This document shows positions 1 through 8,003 of a DNA stretch of 64,000 nt, piece after piece. Origin of the DNA: Tamaricihabitans halophyticus (GTDB lineage: Bacteria; Actinomycetota; Actinomycetes; Mycobacteriales; Pseudonocardiaceae); contig NZ_SLXQ01000014.1 in the NCBI RefSeq assembly GCF_004340875.1, positions 62,001 through 126,000 of the forward strand, given 5' to 3'. A program made the position numbers and the translations under genes. The notes under the pieces were generated by a model that did not search any database, was not told where the DNA came from, and was given only the letters and a program-made list of their open reading frames with translations. Positions within the stretch are counted from its first letter, which is position 1. Each line of letters begins with the position of its first letter.

Positions 1-83
1 CCAACCGCCCCGTAAGCACTGCCCCGAAAGACTCGGCCGTCCTCGAGGACGAGCGCGGCCGGCGCCTGCTGCGTTTCGCTCAC
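1..83 (-). CDS. carA: Carbamoyl-phosphate synthase small chain, N-terminal fragment (runs off the left edge)
   Basis: Only about 27 codons are present. They read [19 protein letters not shown] and continue RGSAYGAVG, the typical start of CarA, the glutamine-hydrolysing subunit that feeds ammonia to CarB for carbamoyl phosphate in pyrimidine and arginine synthesis. The GTG start at 83 overlaps the TGA of the upstream membrane-protein gene (GTGA, 80-83), so translation is probably coupled. It is the last visible gene of the pyrR-pyrB-pyrC operon, in the order known from mycobacteria. The glutaminase domain lies outside the window. Confidence 0.85.
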   Translation of the reverse strand, partial: MSETQQAPAALVLEDGRVFRGSAYGAV

Positions 84-604
84 TGTTGGCCTACTTCCCC
101 TGTCGCGCGGTCATCCGCGGCGGCCGCGCGCAACGTGTCAATCCATTGTGGGTAGACGGATTTGTCATCGCCGCGGAACCCACTGTCAAGTTCGTGCTCG
201 CCGAGCCGCCAACGAACCACGAGCAGGCCCTCGGTGCCCATCACCTTGCCGGCGAGCGCGCGATCCGTACGCGCATCGATGATCGATTCCGCCGGGATCC
301 ACAATCCGGACGCACCGGTGCGCTCGACGAGCAGTCCTTCCGGATACCAGAGCAGCGCGCCGGCAGCCCGATGCCCCACATCGCCGACGGTGATCCGGTC
401 CTGCCAGGCACCCGCGAAGACCGTGCTGACATACACCCCGGTGGCGCGCAGCTCGGCCTGGTCACCGAGTCGCTCAGGCACATCGGGGAACGTGGGCAGT
501 ACCGCCTGCTGTCGCTTCGCTCGCCGGCGCCAGCCCAGCCACATCGCCAGCAGGCACAACAGAAAGAACCCGAGCACCAGCAATGTGAGCCAGGTGCGCG
601 TCAT
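80..604 (-). CDS. Single-pass membrane protein of the pyrimidine operon (Rv1382-like)
   Basis: 174 residues. One N-terminal membrane helix (about residues 4-22, [20 protein letters not shown]) is followed by a basic stop-transfer WRRRAKR and a soluble, PH-like beta-rich cytoplasmic domain. Its ATG at 604 overlaps the pyrC stop (ATGA, 601-604) and its own stop overlaps carA (GTGA), so it sits inside the pyrimidine operon. The same place between pyrC and carA is held by Rv1382 in M. tuberculosis, annotated only as an export or membrane protein. The biochemical role is unknown; position suggests a link to pyrimidine flux or membrane tethering, which is inference. An alternative upstream start would extend into pyrC and is unlikely. 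Confidence 0.8.
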   Translation of the reverse strand: MTRTWLTLLVLGFFLLCLLAMWLGWRRRAKRQQAVLPTFPDVPERLGDQAELRATGVYVSTVFAGAWQDRITVGDVGHRAAGALLWYPEGLLVERTGASGLWIPAESIIDARTDRALAGKVMGTEGLLVVRWRLGEHELDSGFRGDDKSVYPQWIDTLRAAAADDRATGEVGQQ

Positions 605-1908
605 ACCGCGATCCTCTCCCGTCCAGCGGTCACCTGGCCCCGCAACACGGTGCCGACCACTCTGGCCATCAGTTCCATCCCCTCGTAGGGCGTGTTGCCG
701 GCGAGGCTCGCCAGCTCCTCGCCGCGTACGGTCCATCGCGCGTCCGGGTCAACCAGCGCGAGATTCGCCGGCTCGCCGACCTCGATCGGGCGTCCCTGCC
801 CGGCGAGTCCGGCGATCTCCGCCGGACGCTCGCTCAGCACCCGCGCGATCCCACGCCAGTCCAGCGCCCCGGTACCGCGCATGGTCTCCACCACAATGGA
901 CAGCGCGGTCTGCAGACCGAGCATCCCCGGCTTCGCGCTCGCCCACTCGCAATCCTTGTCCTGCACGGCATGCGGCGCGTGGTCGGTCGCCACGCAGTCG
1001 ATCACGCCATCGGCAAGCGCCGCGCGCATCGCCTGCACGTCCGCCGCGGTACGCAGTGGCGGGTTCACCTTGTTCACCGGGTCGTAGCTGCCCAGCCGCT
1101 CGTCGGTGAGCAGCAGGTGGTGCGGGGTTACCTCGGCGGAAACCCGCACGCCGCGCTGCTTGGCCCAGCGCAACACTTCCACGGTACCCGCGCAGGACAC
1201 GTGGCAGATGTGCAGTCGCGCACCCGCGTGCCCCGCGAGCAAGCAGTCTCTGGCGACGATCGTCTCCTCCGCGCTCGCCGGCCAGCCGGCCAGCCCGAGC
1301 CGCGCGGCGCGCTCACCCTCGTGCGCCTGGGCGCCGACGGTCAGCCTCGGCTCCTCGGCGTGCTGCGCGATCACCGCGTCCAGGGCGACCGAGTACTCCA
1401 GCGCTCGCCGCATGATCAGCGGGTCGTGTACACAGTGCCCGTCGTCGGAAAAGACCCGGACGTCAGCCGCCGAAGCCGCCATCGTGCCCAGCTCGGCGAG
1501 CTTCGCACCGGCGAGCCCCACGGTCACCGCGCCGACCGGATGCACGTCGACGAGGCCGATTTCCGCGCCACGCCGCCAGACATGCTCGGCGATCACCGCG
1601 TTATCGGTGACCGGATCGGTATTGGCCATCGCGAAAACGGCCGTGTACCCGCCGAGCGCGGCCGCCCTGCTGCCCGTTTCGATCGTTTCGGTGTCCTCCC
1701 TGCCCGGCTCCCGTAGATGGGTGTGCAGGTCCACGAAGCCCGGCAGGGCAACCAGGCCAGCCGCGTCGAACACCGGCAGGTCGGCCGGTACTGGTTCGTC
1801 CGCGCCGGTCGCCGGCTCGATCGCCGAGATGACACCGTCGGTCACCCGAATATTGGTCGGCTCACCCTCGCCATACGGTCGAACGCCCTTGATCAGCAAC
1901 GCGGTCAC
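601..1908 (-). CDS. pyrC: Dihydroorotase
   Basis: 435 residues, full length for a type I dihydroorotase, which cyclises N-carbamoyl-aspartate to dihydroorotate in the third step of pyrimidine synthesis. The amidohydrolase zinc motif [13 protein letters not shown] (H62, H64) is intact, as are DGHCVHDP, the CHVS histidine and the TDHAPHA segment carrying the catalytic aspartate. The GTG start at 1908 overlaps the pyrB stop (GTGA), and the pyrC stop overlaps the next ATG. Cytoplasmic; expected to be controlled with the whole operon through the PyrR leader upstream of pyrR. Confidence 0.97.
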   Translation of the reverse strand: MTALLIKGVRPYGEGEPTNIRVTDGVISAIEPATGADEPVPADLPVFDAAGLVALPGFVDLHTHLREPGREDTETIETGSRAAALGGYTAVFAMANTDPVTDNAVIAEHVWRRGAEIGLVDVHPVGAVTVGLAGAKLAELGTMAASAADVRVFSDDGHCVHDPLIMRRALEYSVALDAVIAQHAEEPRLTVGAQAHEGERAARLGLAGWPASAEETIVARDCLLAGHAGARLHICHVSCAGTVEVLRWAKQRGVRVSAEVTPHHLLLTDERLGSYDPVNKVNPPLRTAADVQAMRAALADGVIDCVATDHAPHAVQDKDCEWASAKPGMLGLQTALSIVVETMRGTGALDWRGIARVLSERPAEIAGLAGQGRPIEVGEPANLALVDPDARWTVRGEELASLAGNTPYEGMELMARVVGTVLRGQVTAGRERIAV

Positions 1909-2837
1909 GCCGCTCCTTCCTCGCCAGCCAGCAGGTGGTACAGCACCGCCATCCGCACATGTACCCCGTTGCGCACCTGCTCGGTGATCGCCGCCTGCGC
2001 GGAATCGGCCACGGCCGAGGCGATCTCCATACCGCGCAGCATCGGTCCCGGGTGCAGCACCACGGCGTGCTCCGGCAGCAGCGCCGCGCGCGCCTCGGAC
2101 AGCCCGTAGTTGATCGAGTATTCGCGCGCCGAGGGGAAGAATCCGCCGTGCATGCGTTCCGCCTGCACCCGCAGCATCATCACCGCGTCCAGCGTCGGCA
2201 ACTCGGCGTCCAGGGTGTAGGACACCCGCACCGGCCAGTTCGTCGCGCCATAGGGAAGCAGGGTCGGCGGGGCGATCAGCACGACCTCGGCGCCGAGTGT
2301 CGCGAGCAGGTGCACATTGGACCTGGCCACCCTGCTGTGCAGGACGTCACCGACGATGCCGATTCGCCTGCCGTCGAGTGATCCCAGCCGCTCGCGCAGC
2401 GTCGCCGCGTCCAGCAGTGCCTGCGTCGGATGCTCATGCGTGCCATCGCCCGCGTTCACCACGCTGGTGCCGGCCGAGCCGAGCCATTCCGCCAGCCGGT
2501 GCGCGGCCCCGGATGCCGGGTGGCGCGCGATGACACAGTCGGCGCCGGCCGCCCGCAATGTCAGTACGGTATCCCGCAGCGATTCACCCTTGCCCACGGA
2601 CGAGCCGCTTGCCGAGACGTTCACCACATCCGCACTCATCCACTTCCCGGCGATCTCGAACGAGACGCGGGTACGGGTGGAGTTCTCGTAGAACATGGTC
2701 AGCACGGTGCGGCCGCGCAACGTGGGTAGCTTACGTACCTCGCGGCCGAGCAGGGTCTGCTTCAGCGTGTCCGCGGTGTCCAGCACGGCGGTCGCTTCCG
2801 CGGCGCTCAGCCCCTCGGTGGTCAGCAGGTGTTTCAT
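1905..2837 (-). CDS. pyrB: Aspartate carbamoyltransferase catalytic chain
   Basis: 310 residues, the normal length. PyrB condenses carbamoyl phosphate with aspartate. The carbamoyl-phosphate loop STRTR is at residues 53-57 and the HPTQALLD motif at about 136-143. No regulatory pyrI chain is present, as usual for actinobacteria. The ATG at 2837 overlaps the pyrR TGA (ATGA, 2834-2837), so expression is probably coupled to pyrR translation, which the leader hairpin would gate. Confidence 0.97.
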   Translation of the reverse strand: MKHLLTTEGLSAAEATAVLDTADTLKQTLLGREVRKLPTLRGRTVLTMFYENSTRTRVSFEIAGKWMSADVVNVSASGSSVGKGESLRDTVLTLRAAGADCVIARHPASGAAHRLAEWLGSAGTSVVNAGDGTHEHPTQALLDAATLRERLGSLDGRRIGIVGDVLHSRVARSNVHLLATLGAEVVLIAPPTLLPYGATNWPVRVSYTLDAELPTLDAVMMLRVQAERMHGGFFPSAREYSINYGLSEARAALLPEHAVVLHPGPMLRGMEIASAVADSAQAAITEQVRNGVHVRMAVLYHLLAGEEGAA

Positions 2838-3418
2838 GCCTTCCCCCCGCGAACAAGTACCCCGTCGGAGCCGTCAACCTCGTCGAGTCGCACCACAACA
2901 TCCTCGGCTCGCGCGGTTGGCACGTTCTTCCCGACGTAATCAGCACGGATCGGTAGCTCCCGATGGCCGCGGTCCACCAACACGGCCAGCTGGACGGCGC
3001 GTGGCCGGCCATGATCACGCAGGGCGTCAAGGGCGGCACGAATGGTGCGCCCAGAGAAGAGCACGTCGTCGACGAGCACCACGAGCCGGTCGTCAATCCC
3101 GCCATCGGGTACGGATGTTTCCTCGAGCGGCCTCGTCGGTCGTCTGCGCAGGTCATCCCGATAGAGCGTGACATCGAGGGTGCCGCAGGGCGGCCGTACT
3201 CCGGAAAACTCGGTGATGCGATCCCGCAGCCTGACCGCGAGGCTGGCGCCGCGCGTTGGAATCCCAAGCAACACGACCTGCGCCGCATCGGGCGCATCCA
3301 GGCTGGTTTTCTCGATGACCTGATGGGCCATCCGGGCTACCGTGCGCGCGACATCGGCGGCCGTGAGCAGCTCCCGCTCACCTGCCGCATCCGCCGCGCC
3401 ACGAGACCGTGACGCCAC
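2834..3418 (-). CDS. pyrR: Bifunctional pyrimidine operon regulator / uracil phosphoribosyltransferase
   Basis: 194 residues. PyrR binds UMP/UTP and then pyr mRNA, and can make UMP from uracil and PRPP. The PRPP loop [16 protein letters not shown] lies at about 111-126 and the N-terminal [21 protein letters not shown] helix region is typical. The GTG at 3418 was chosen because AAGGAGG (3426-3432 region) stands 7 nt upstream. It opens the operon. The SD itself lies in a candidate PyrR-binding hairpin (3423-3463), so control is likely translational and autogenous, as described for mycobacterial PyrR; that mechanism here is inference from the sequence. Confidence 0.96.
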   Translation of the reverse strand: MASRSRGAADAAGERELLTAADVARTVARMAHQVIEKTSLDAPDAAQVVLLGIPTRGASLAVRLRDRITEFSGVRPPCGTLDVTLYRDDLRRRPTRPLEETSVPDGGIDDRLVVLVDDVLFSGRTIRAALDALRDHGRPRAVQLAVLVDRGHRELPIRADYVGKNVPTARAEDVVVRLDEVDGSDGVLVRGGKA

Positions 3419-3422
3419 GTCT

Positions 3423-3463
3423 GGACCTCCTTCTCCGCCTCACCGGACGGGTCCTTAAAGGAT
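3423..3463 (-). promoter_or_regulatory. Candidate PyrR-binding loop that sequesters the pyrR SD
   Basis: Read on the minus strand, the leader has ATCCTTTAAGGACC, then CGTCCGGTGAGGCGG, then the SD GGAGGTCC. CGTCCGGTGAGGC matches the GUCC-N-G-N-GAGG core of PyrR anti-antiterminator loops. GGACC (3450-3454) can pair with GGTCC (3423-3427) in the SD, closing a stem that would hide the ribosome site when PyrR-UMP holds the loop. No terminator follows, which fits translational repression rather than attenuation. Confidence 0.75.
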
Positions 3464-3582
3464 GTCGAATACCTACTTGGCATACCGCCGTTCGTAGGAA
3501 CCGACAAGACACTACCAGGCAAGTTGAGTAAGCCGACCGAGTGGTGTAGCGCACTTCCCTCAGGTGCAGCAGCCTTTGCACC

Positions 3583-3611
3583 TTGACCTAGTGACGACAG
3601 TCGGTAACCAT
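3583..3611 (+). promoter_or_regulatory. Putative bldD promoter
   Basis: TTGACC (3583-3588) followed after 16 nt by TAACCAT (3605-3611) resembles a sigma-A-type promoter. The BldD box (3610-3624) overlaps its downstream edge. The bldD ATG is at 3687. Moderate support only, as the -10 is not perfect. Confidence 0.4.
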
Positions 3612-3624
3612 TACTCTGCGTATT
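3610..3624 (+). promoter_or_regulatory. BldD box (autoregulatory operator)
   Basis: ATTACTCTGCGTATT matches the published Streptomyces BldD consensus nTnACnC(A/T)GnGTnAn at every fixed base except the last A (T here). It lies about 63 bp upstream of the bldD start at the likely transcription start, where bound BldD-(c-di-GMP) would repress. This is the expected place for bldD autoregulation. Confidence 0.8.
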
Positions 3625-3686
3625 GATCTCAGGAAAGCCGCGGCGGCGCTAGCCGCCGACGGAGCGAACGAACGGAGAACCGCCAC

Positions 3687-4175
3687 ATGGGCGACTACGC
3701 CAAGGCGCTCGGAGCAAAGCTCCGGGGGATTCGTCAGCAGCAAGGACTGTCCCTGCACGGCGTCGAGCAGAAGTCAGGTGGCAGATGGAAGGCCGTCGTC
3801 GTGGGCTCGTACGAACGCGGCGACCGCGCGGTCACGGTGCAGAAGCTGGCCGAGCTCGCGGACTTCTACGGCGTTCCGGTCGTGGAGTTGCTGCCCGAGG
3901 GACGAGTGCCATCAGGTGCCGAGCCGGCGACGAAGATCGTCATCAACCTGGAGCGCTTGCAGCAGCTACCGGCGGAAAAGGTCGGCCCGCTGGCGCGCTA
4001 TGCGGCCACGATCCAGAGCCAGCGCGGTGACTACAACGGCAAGGTGCTGTCGATCCGTACCGAGGATCTGCGCTCCCTCGCGATCATCTACGACATGACG
4101 CCCGGCGAGCTCACCGAACAGCTGATCGACTGGGGCGTACTGCCCCCGGAGGCACGCCCGTCCAAGGAGGAGTGA
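3687..4175 (+). CDS. bldD: Developmental master repressor BldD
   Basis: 162 residues; Streptomyces BldD is 167. The N-terminal XRE helix-turn-helix spans about residues 6-70 (LRGIRQQQGLSLHGVEQ...VGSYERGDR) and the C-terminal domain holds the c-di-GMP signature RxD-X8-RxxD exactly: R113-G-D115, then R124-T-E-D127. Tetrameric c-di-GMP joins two BldD molecules on DNA and represses sporulation and antibiotic genes in Streptomyces. An intact motif argues that c-di-GMP control operates here. The gene is divergent from pyrR and convergent with nusB. A BldD box lies in its own promoter. Confidence 0.96.
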   Translation: MGDYAKALGAKLRGIRQQQGLSLHGVEQKSGGRWKAVVVGSYERGDRAVTVQKLAELADFYGVPVVELLPEGRVPSGAEPATKIVINLERLQQLPAEKVGPLARYAATIQSQRGDYNGKVLSIRTEDLRSLAIIYDMTPGELTEQLIDWGVLPPEARPSKEE

Positions 4176-4202
4176 GTCCGACCCGTTGCGCGTCGTGCCT
4201 CA

Positions 4203-4239
4203 TGCAGTGCACTACCGGGGCCGTATCGCGGTCACTGCA
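4203..4239. terminator. Possible bidirectional terminator between bldD and nusB
   Basis: TGCAGTG (4203-4209) and CACTGCA (4233-4239) form a 7-bp stem, which can be lengthened by ACCG/CGGT across a 4-nt bulge. It lies between two convergent genes and overlaps the nusB stop region. There is no U-tract, as is common in actinobacteria. Confidence 0.4.
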
Positions 4240-4672
4240 CGGCGCGCAGCTGGTCGGCAATCCCACCTATCCGGCCGAGTACCCCGTTCACGAACCGTGG
4301 CGAGTCGTCCGTGGACAGGGTCTTCGCCAGGTGCACGGCCTCATCGATGGCAACCGGATCGGGCACGTCGGTCGCCCACAACAGCTCGTAGGTGCCCAAC
4401 CGCAGGACCGCGAGGTCCAGCGGCGGCATCCGCTGCAATGACCAGCCTTCGGCGTGTTCGGCCAGCAGTTCGTCGATCCGCGTCAGATGGGTGCCGACGC
4501 CCTCCACCAAAGTCGCCGTGTACTCGGCCACGGGCTCAACCTCAGGTGAGCCCAGCCGTTCGGCGAGCAGCGTGACGGGATCGCTGTCCCGCACCGCCGC
4601 CTCGTACAGCATTTCGATAGCCCGCTTACGCGCCGCCCGGCGACCGACCGGGGCGGATCCGCGTCGAGCCAT
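4232..4672 (-). CDS. nusB: Transcription antitermination protein NusB
   Basis: 146 residues, usual length. NusB binds boxA RNA with NusE (S10) and prevents premature termination of rRNA operons. The N-terminal RRAARKRAIEMLYEAAVRD, the central MPPLDLAVLRLGTYELLW and the C-terminal FVNGVLGRI motifs are typical. The ATG at 4672 shares one base with the efp stop (TGATG), so the two are co-transcribed, as in most actinobacteria. Confidence 0.96.
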   Translation of the reverse strand: MARRGSAPVGRRAARKRAIEMLYEAAVRDSDPVTLLAERLGSPEVEPVAEYTATLVEGVGTHLTRIDELLAEHAEGWSLQRMPPLDLAVLRLGTYELLWATDVPDPVAIDEAVHLAKTLSTDDSPRFVNGVLGRIGGIADQLRAVQ

Positions 4673-5235
4673 CAGGAGTTCACTCGGCCGAGATAGCGGC
4701 CGTCACGGGTGTCCACTTTGACCTTCTCGCCGGTGCCGAGGAACAACGGAACCTGGATCTCCGCGCCGGTTTCCAACTTCGCCGGCTTGGAGCCGCCGGT
4801 CGACCGGTCACCCTGCAGGCCGGGGTCGGTGTGCTCGATCACCAGCTCGACGGAAGCCGGCAATTCGACGTACAACGGGTCGCCTTCATGGTTGGCGACC
4901 GTGACCTCGGTGTTCTCCAGCATGTAGTTGGCCGCGTCACCGACGATGGAACGGGGCACGTTGATCTGGTCGTAGGTGTCGCCATCCATGAAGACGTAAT
5001 CCGAACCGTCGTTGTACAGGTAGGTCATCGACCGGCGGTCCACCGTCGCCGTCTCCACCTTGGTGCCGGCGTTGAAGGTCTTGTCCACGACCTTGCCGGA
5101 CAGCACGTGCTTGAGCTTGGTGCGCACGAACGCACCGCCCTTACCCGGCTTGACGTGCTGGAACTCGGTAATGCTCCACAGCTGCCCATCCAGGTTGAGC
5201 ACCATGCCGTTCTTCAGATCGTTCGTCGTGGCCAC
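4672..5235 (-). CDS. efp: Elongation factor P
   Basis: 187 residues with three OB/KOW-type domains. EF-P enters the ribosomal E site and relieves stalling at polyproline. The tip loop is [10 protein letters not shown], with K32 at the position modified in other bacteria. No epmA/earP gene is visible nearby, so the modification type cannot be read. SD GAGGAGAG precedes the ATG. Upstream of nusB in one transcript; a hairpin (5300-5316) separates it from pepQ. Confidence 0.96.
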   Translation of the reverse strand: MATTNDLKNGMVLNLDGQLWSITEFQHVKPGKGGAFVRTKLKHVLSGKVVDKTFNAGTKVETATVDRRSMTYLYNDGSDYVFMDGDTYDQINVPRSIVGDAANYMLENTEVTVANHEGDPLYVELPASVELVIEHTDPGLQGDRSTGGSKPAKLETGAEIQVPLFLGTGEKVKVDTRDGRYLGRVNS

Positions 5236-5299
5236 GGGACCGGGTCTCTCCTCGCAAGTTGGGTGTGCACGTAACGACGGAACCTGAGTCGAACCTGCC

Positions 5300-5316
5300 G
5301 CACGGCTACGCCGTGC
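5300..5316. terminator. Hairpin between pepQ and efp
   Basis: GCACGGC-TAC-GCCGTGC, a perfect 7-bp stem with a 3-nt loop, lies 18 nt downstream of the pepQ stop (minus strand) and upstream of the efp start. It is GC-rich without a U-tract. It may terminate pepQ or attenuate read-through into efp. Confidence 0.55.
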
Positions 5317-5333
5317 GCCCGCCGAGTGCCCGC

Positions 5334-6443
5334 CTAGGCGACCGTGAGCTGCTTGGTGCTCAGCGTGAGGATCTCGGGACTGTCATCCCGCACGACGAGC
5401 GTGTCCTCAATCCGCACCCCGCCCCGCCCAGTGAGGTACACACCGGGTTCGACGGTCACCGCCATACCGGCGAATAGTGTACCGGCACCGTTACCGCCCA
5501 GCATCGGCGCCTCGTGCACGGCGAGCCCGACGCCGTGGCCGAGACCGTGCAGGAATTGCTCGCCGTAGCCAGCATCCTCGATCACCGCGCGGGCGGCCCT
5601 GTCCACCGCGCGGACCTCGGCGCCAGGCCGCGCGGCTGCCCGCCCCGCGGCCTGCGCGGCGTGTACCAGTTCGTAGATCTCCCGCTGCCACTCGGCTGGA
5701 TCGCCGAGTATCAGCGTTCGGGTCATATCCGAGTGATAGCCGTCCACCAGCGCGCCAAAGTCCATTTTCACGAAGTCGCCTTCGGCGAGCACGGCGTCAC
5801 TCGGCCGGTGGTGCGGTATCGCGGAGTTCGGTCCGGCCGCGACGATCGTCTCGAAGGAACGACCGGCCGCACCGTGATCGAGCATCCGGTCCTCCAGTTC
5901 CCTGGCGACCTCCCGCTCGGTGCGGCCCGGTCGCAAGCCACCGTGCTCGAGCAGGTCGGCCAGTGCGCGGTCGGCTGCGGCACAGGCCATGCGCAGTGCC
6001 TCGATCTCCCCTTCGTCCTTGACCATCCGCCGCTGTTCGACCAATCCAGGTGCCCTGACCAGCGGCACCGCATCGGCCGCGGCGTTGAGCGCGTCCAGTC
6101 CGTCCACAGTGACCTGCTGGCTCTCGAAACCGAGCCGGCGATAGCTGGCGGGTTCCCGTGCCGCCCTGGCACACAGCGCTTCGGCGGTCGGCCGCTCGAT
6201 GATCCGCTCCAGTTCAGGGACCTGGTCGGCGGACTGGGTGAGATAGCGACCGTCGGTGCCGAACAGCGTCCGATCTTCACTGTTCGGCGTGTCCTCGGCA
6301 TGTACGAGCAGGGCCCCGTTTGATCCGGTGAAGCCGGTCAGGTACCGCAGGTTGAGCAGATCTGTCACCAGCAGGCCGGACAACTCCTGCTCACGCAAGC
6401 TGGCCCGCAGGGATTCCCGCCGGCGCACATGTGATTCGGGCAT
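5334..6443 (-). CDS. pepQ: Xaa-Pro peptidase (M24B family)
   Basis: 369 residues. It cleaves N-terminal residues next to proline (aminopeptidase P or prolidase; the family cannot be split from sequence alone). A creatinase-like N-terminal domain (1-130) precedes the pita-bread domain. The metal ligands are all visible: [18 protein letters not shown] (two Asp), [13 protein letters not shown] (His), VTVEPGVYL (Glu) and GVRIEDTL (Glu). It lies upstream of efp as in mycobacteria, and a role with EF-P in polyproline metabolism is a natural but unproved idea. Start ATG at 6443. Confidence 0.93.
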   Translation of the reverse strand: MPESHVRRRESLRASLREQELSGLLVTDLLNLRYLTGFTGSNGALLVHAEDTPNSEDRTLFGTDGRYLTQSADQVPELERIIERPTAEALCARAAREPASYRRLGFESQQVTVDGLDALNAAADAVPLVRAPGLVEQRRMVKDEGEIEALRMACAAADRALADLLEHGGLRPGRTEREVARELEDRMLDHGAAGRSFETIVAAGPNSAIPHHRPSDAVLAEGDFVKMDFGALVDGYHSDMTRTLILGDPAEWQREIYELVHAAQAAGRAAARPGAEVRAVDRAARAVIEDAGYGEQFLHGLGHGVGLAVHEAPMLGGNGAGTLFAGMAVTVEPGVYLTGRGGVRIEDTLVVRDDSPEILTLSTKQLTVA

Positions 6444-6497
6444 AGCCCCAGAGCATAGTGTCCTGGGGCAGGCTTGACTGGCCCGTAGAGTGTGGGA

Positions 6498-7190
6498 ATG
6501 TCAGCGTGGATACCGCGAGCGCTCACGCTGGCGATCGTGCACGCAGCCGTGCAGGTCGCCCTCGCCGCCGTCGAGGCTCATATGCCGACCGATCTGAATC
6601 TGGTGCGACCGATCGTGGTGGCGCTCCTCGTCGGGGTCGCGGCGTTGTGGGGCGCGCTGGACGGCTGGTCCAGATTGGTCGACCGGGGTCGCACCTGGTT
6701 TATCGCCGCGCTGGTCGCCGGACCGGTCTCCGGAGTTCTCGCGGTGATCGGCAGGGCCACCATGGTCGACCAGACCGGGGTATCCGAACTGGGACCGGCG
6801 CTGACCGGTGGCGCTGCCTTCATCGCGCTGCTGATCATGGTCCCGGCTGGGCTGGGTCTCGTCGTCGGCGGTCGGATGCAACCGGCACCGAGCAAGCACA
6901 ACCAGTCCGCATCCGAGGACGAGCTATCTGCGGAAAGCCCAGCCGAGGGCGCCGCCTCCGAGGAGGACCCTTCGGAGGAGGACCCTTCCGAGGAGTACTC
7001 AGCCGGGGGCGACCCCGCGGCGGAGCCAATCGAGGAAGGCGAACCAGCGCCGGAGGAACCCGCACCGGACACGGTCGAACCCGTCGCGGACACGGCCGAG
7101 CCAACGCCGGTCCCCGCCGGCCGGACAACCACCAAACGCCGGCCGCTGCCGTATCGCCCCACGCCCTACCGGCGCAAGCGCAAGGACTGA
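6498..7190 (+). CDS. Small four-helix membrane protein with acidic tail (B-4DMT-like)
   Basis: 230 residues from the ATG at 6498 (an in-frame GTG at 6492 adds two codons). Four hydrophobic helices fall at about 6-24, 37-55, 66-87 and 102-124, giving a half-size DMT-like fold; proteins of this layout are called B-4DMT in actinobacteria. Residues 130-210 form a Ser/Glu/Pro-rich acidic tail with SEEDP repeats, ending in a basic TTKRRPLPYRPTPYRRKRKD. It is divergent from pepQ with a 54-bp intergenic region. Function and substrate are unknown. Confidence 0.75.
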   Translation: MSAWIPRALTLAIVHAAVQVALAAVEAHMPTDLNLVRPIVVALLVGVAALWGALDGWSRLVDRGRTWFIAALVAGPVSGVLAVIGRATMVDQTGVSELGPALTGGAAFIALLIMVPAGLGLVVGGRMQPAPSKHNQSASEDELSAESPAEGAASEEDPSEEDPSEEYSAGGDPAAEPIEEGEPAPEEPAPDTVEPVADTAEPTPVPAGRTTTKRRPLPYRPTPYRRKRKD

Positions 7191-7961
7191 TCAGCCAGCC
7201 GCGAGTTGATCGGTGTGTTCGACCAGGTACCGGATGTCCCGCTGGTAGATGTCGGTGTCCCCGCGCTCGAGCACCGCGAGCTGCGCCGGATCGCCCGCCG
7301 CGGCCTCGGCCTTGATGAACGCCACCAGTGCGCACAGTTTGTCGATCGCGGCACGCAGCACCTTGGCCGGTTGGATATCCGTGGAGCCATATGCGGTGAC
7401 CGCGAGCGCCAGCCGGCGGCGCTGTTCGGCCACCCCGTGGTACGGCACGTCCGGATTCGCCGGATCGGTCAACGGGACGAACCGATAGGCGGCGTAGCCG
7501 AGGTCCCACCGGCGCGGACCGGGTGATGCGGTGTCGAAGTCGATCAGGCCGCTCGGCCGGCCCGCTACGAACATGGTGTTGTACGGCGCGATGTCGTTAT
7601 GGCAGATCACCTCGAATGGCTCCCGCGCCGGCCACTGCCAGCTGGCCCCGGCCGGCAGCGGAAAGTCCACGGTGGCTTCGTGGTATTCCCGGACCATCGC
7701 GAATACCTCACGCAGCGTCGCGTCGCTGAGCGCGTAGTCCGGTAGCGGGTACCGCGCCGCGGCGCCGGCGAGCAGGCTGAGTACTTCCCTGCCGGATTCG
7801 TCCATGCCCAACGGCTCTGGGGCCCGCTGGAAACCGCGTTCGCGCAGATGCCCGAGCAGCGCGTGCACCGTGGGCGTCCATCGGCCAGCACTTCGCCGCA
7901 CGGTATCGCCGACCCGAACGACCTGGGTCATATTCCCGCCGGTCAGCGCTTCCTCGTGCAT
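7191..7961 (-). CDS. Aminoglycoside phosphotransferase-fold kinase
   Basis: 256 residues. The kinase catalytic loop CHNDIAPYNT (H121, D123, N128) and the metal-binding LIDFDTA (D141) are intact, so it is probably an active small-molecule kinase. The ATP-binding N-lobe is short (about 100 residues), as in many actinobacterial APH-like proteins. The substrate is unknown and resistance should not be assumed. ATG at 7961 is used; an internal ATG at 7931 (MTQVVRV) with SD GGCGGG is nearly as good. Confidence 0.8.
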   Translation of the reverse strand: MHEEALTGGNMTQVVRVGDTVRRSAGRWTPTVHALLGHLRERGFQRAPEPLGMDESGREVLSLLAGAAARYPLPDYALSDATLREVFAMVREYHEATVDFPLPAGASWQWPAREPFEVICHNDIAPYNTMFVAGRPSGLIDFDTASPGPRRWDLGYAAYRFVPLTDPANPDVPYHGVAEQRRRLALAVTAYGSTDIQPAKVLRAAIDKLCALVAFIKAEAAAGDPAQLAVLERGDTDIYQRDIRYLVEHTDQLAAG

Positions 7962-8003
7962 CCGTGTCCCGCTCCTGTCCGCGCTGGCTACCGTGACCCG
8001 CGT

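Noticed and set aside
7191-7961. Aminoglycoside resistance gene
   Set aside because: Only the general APH kinase fold is supported; nothing shows the substrate to be an antibiotic.
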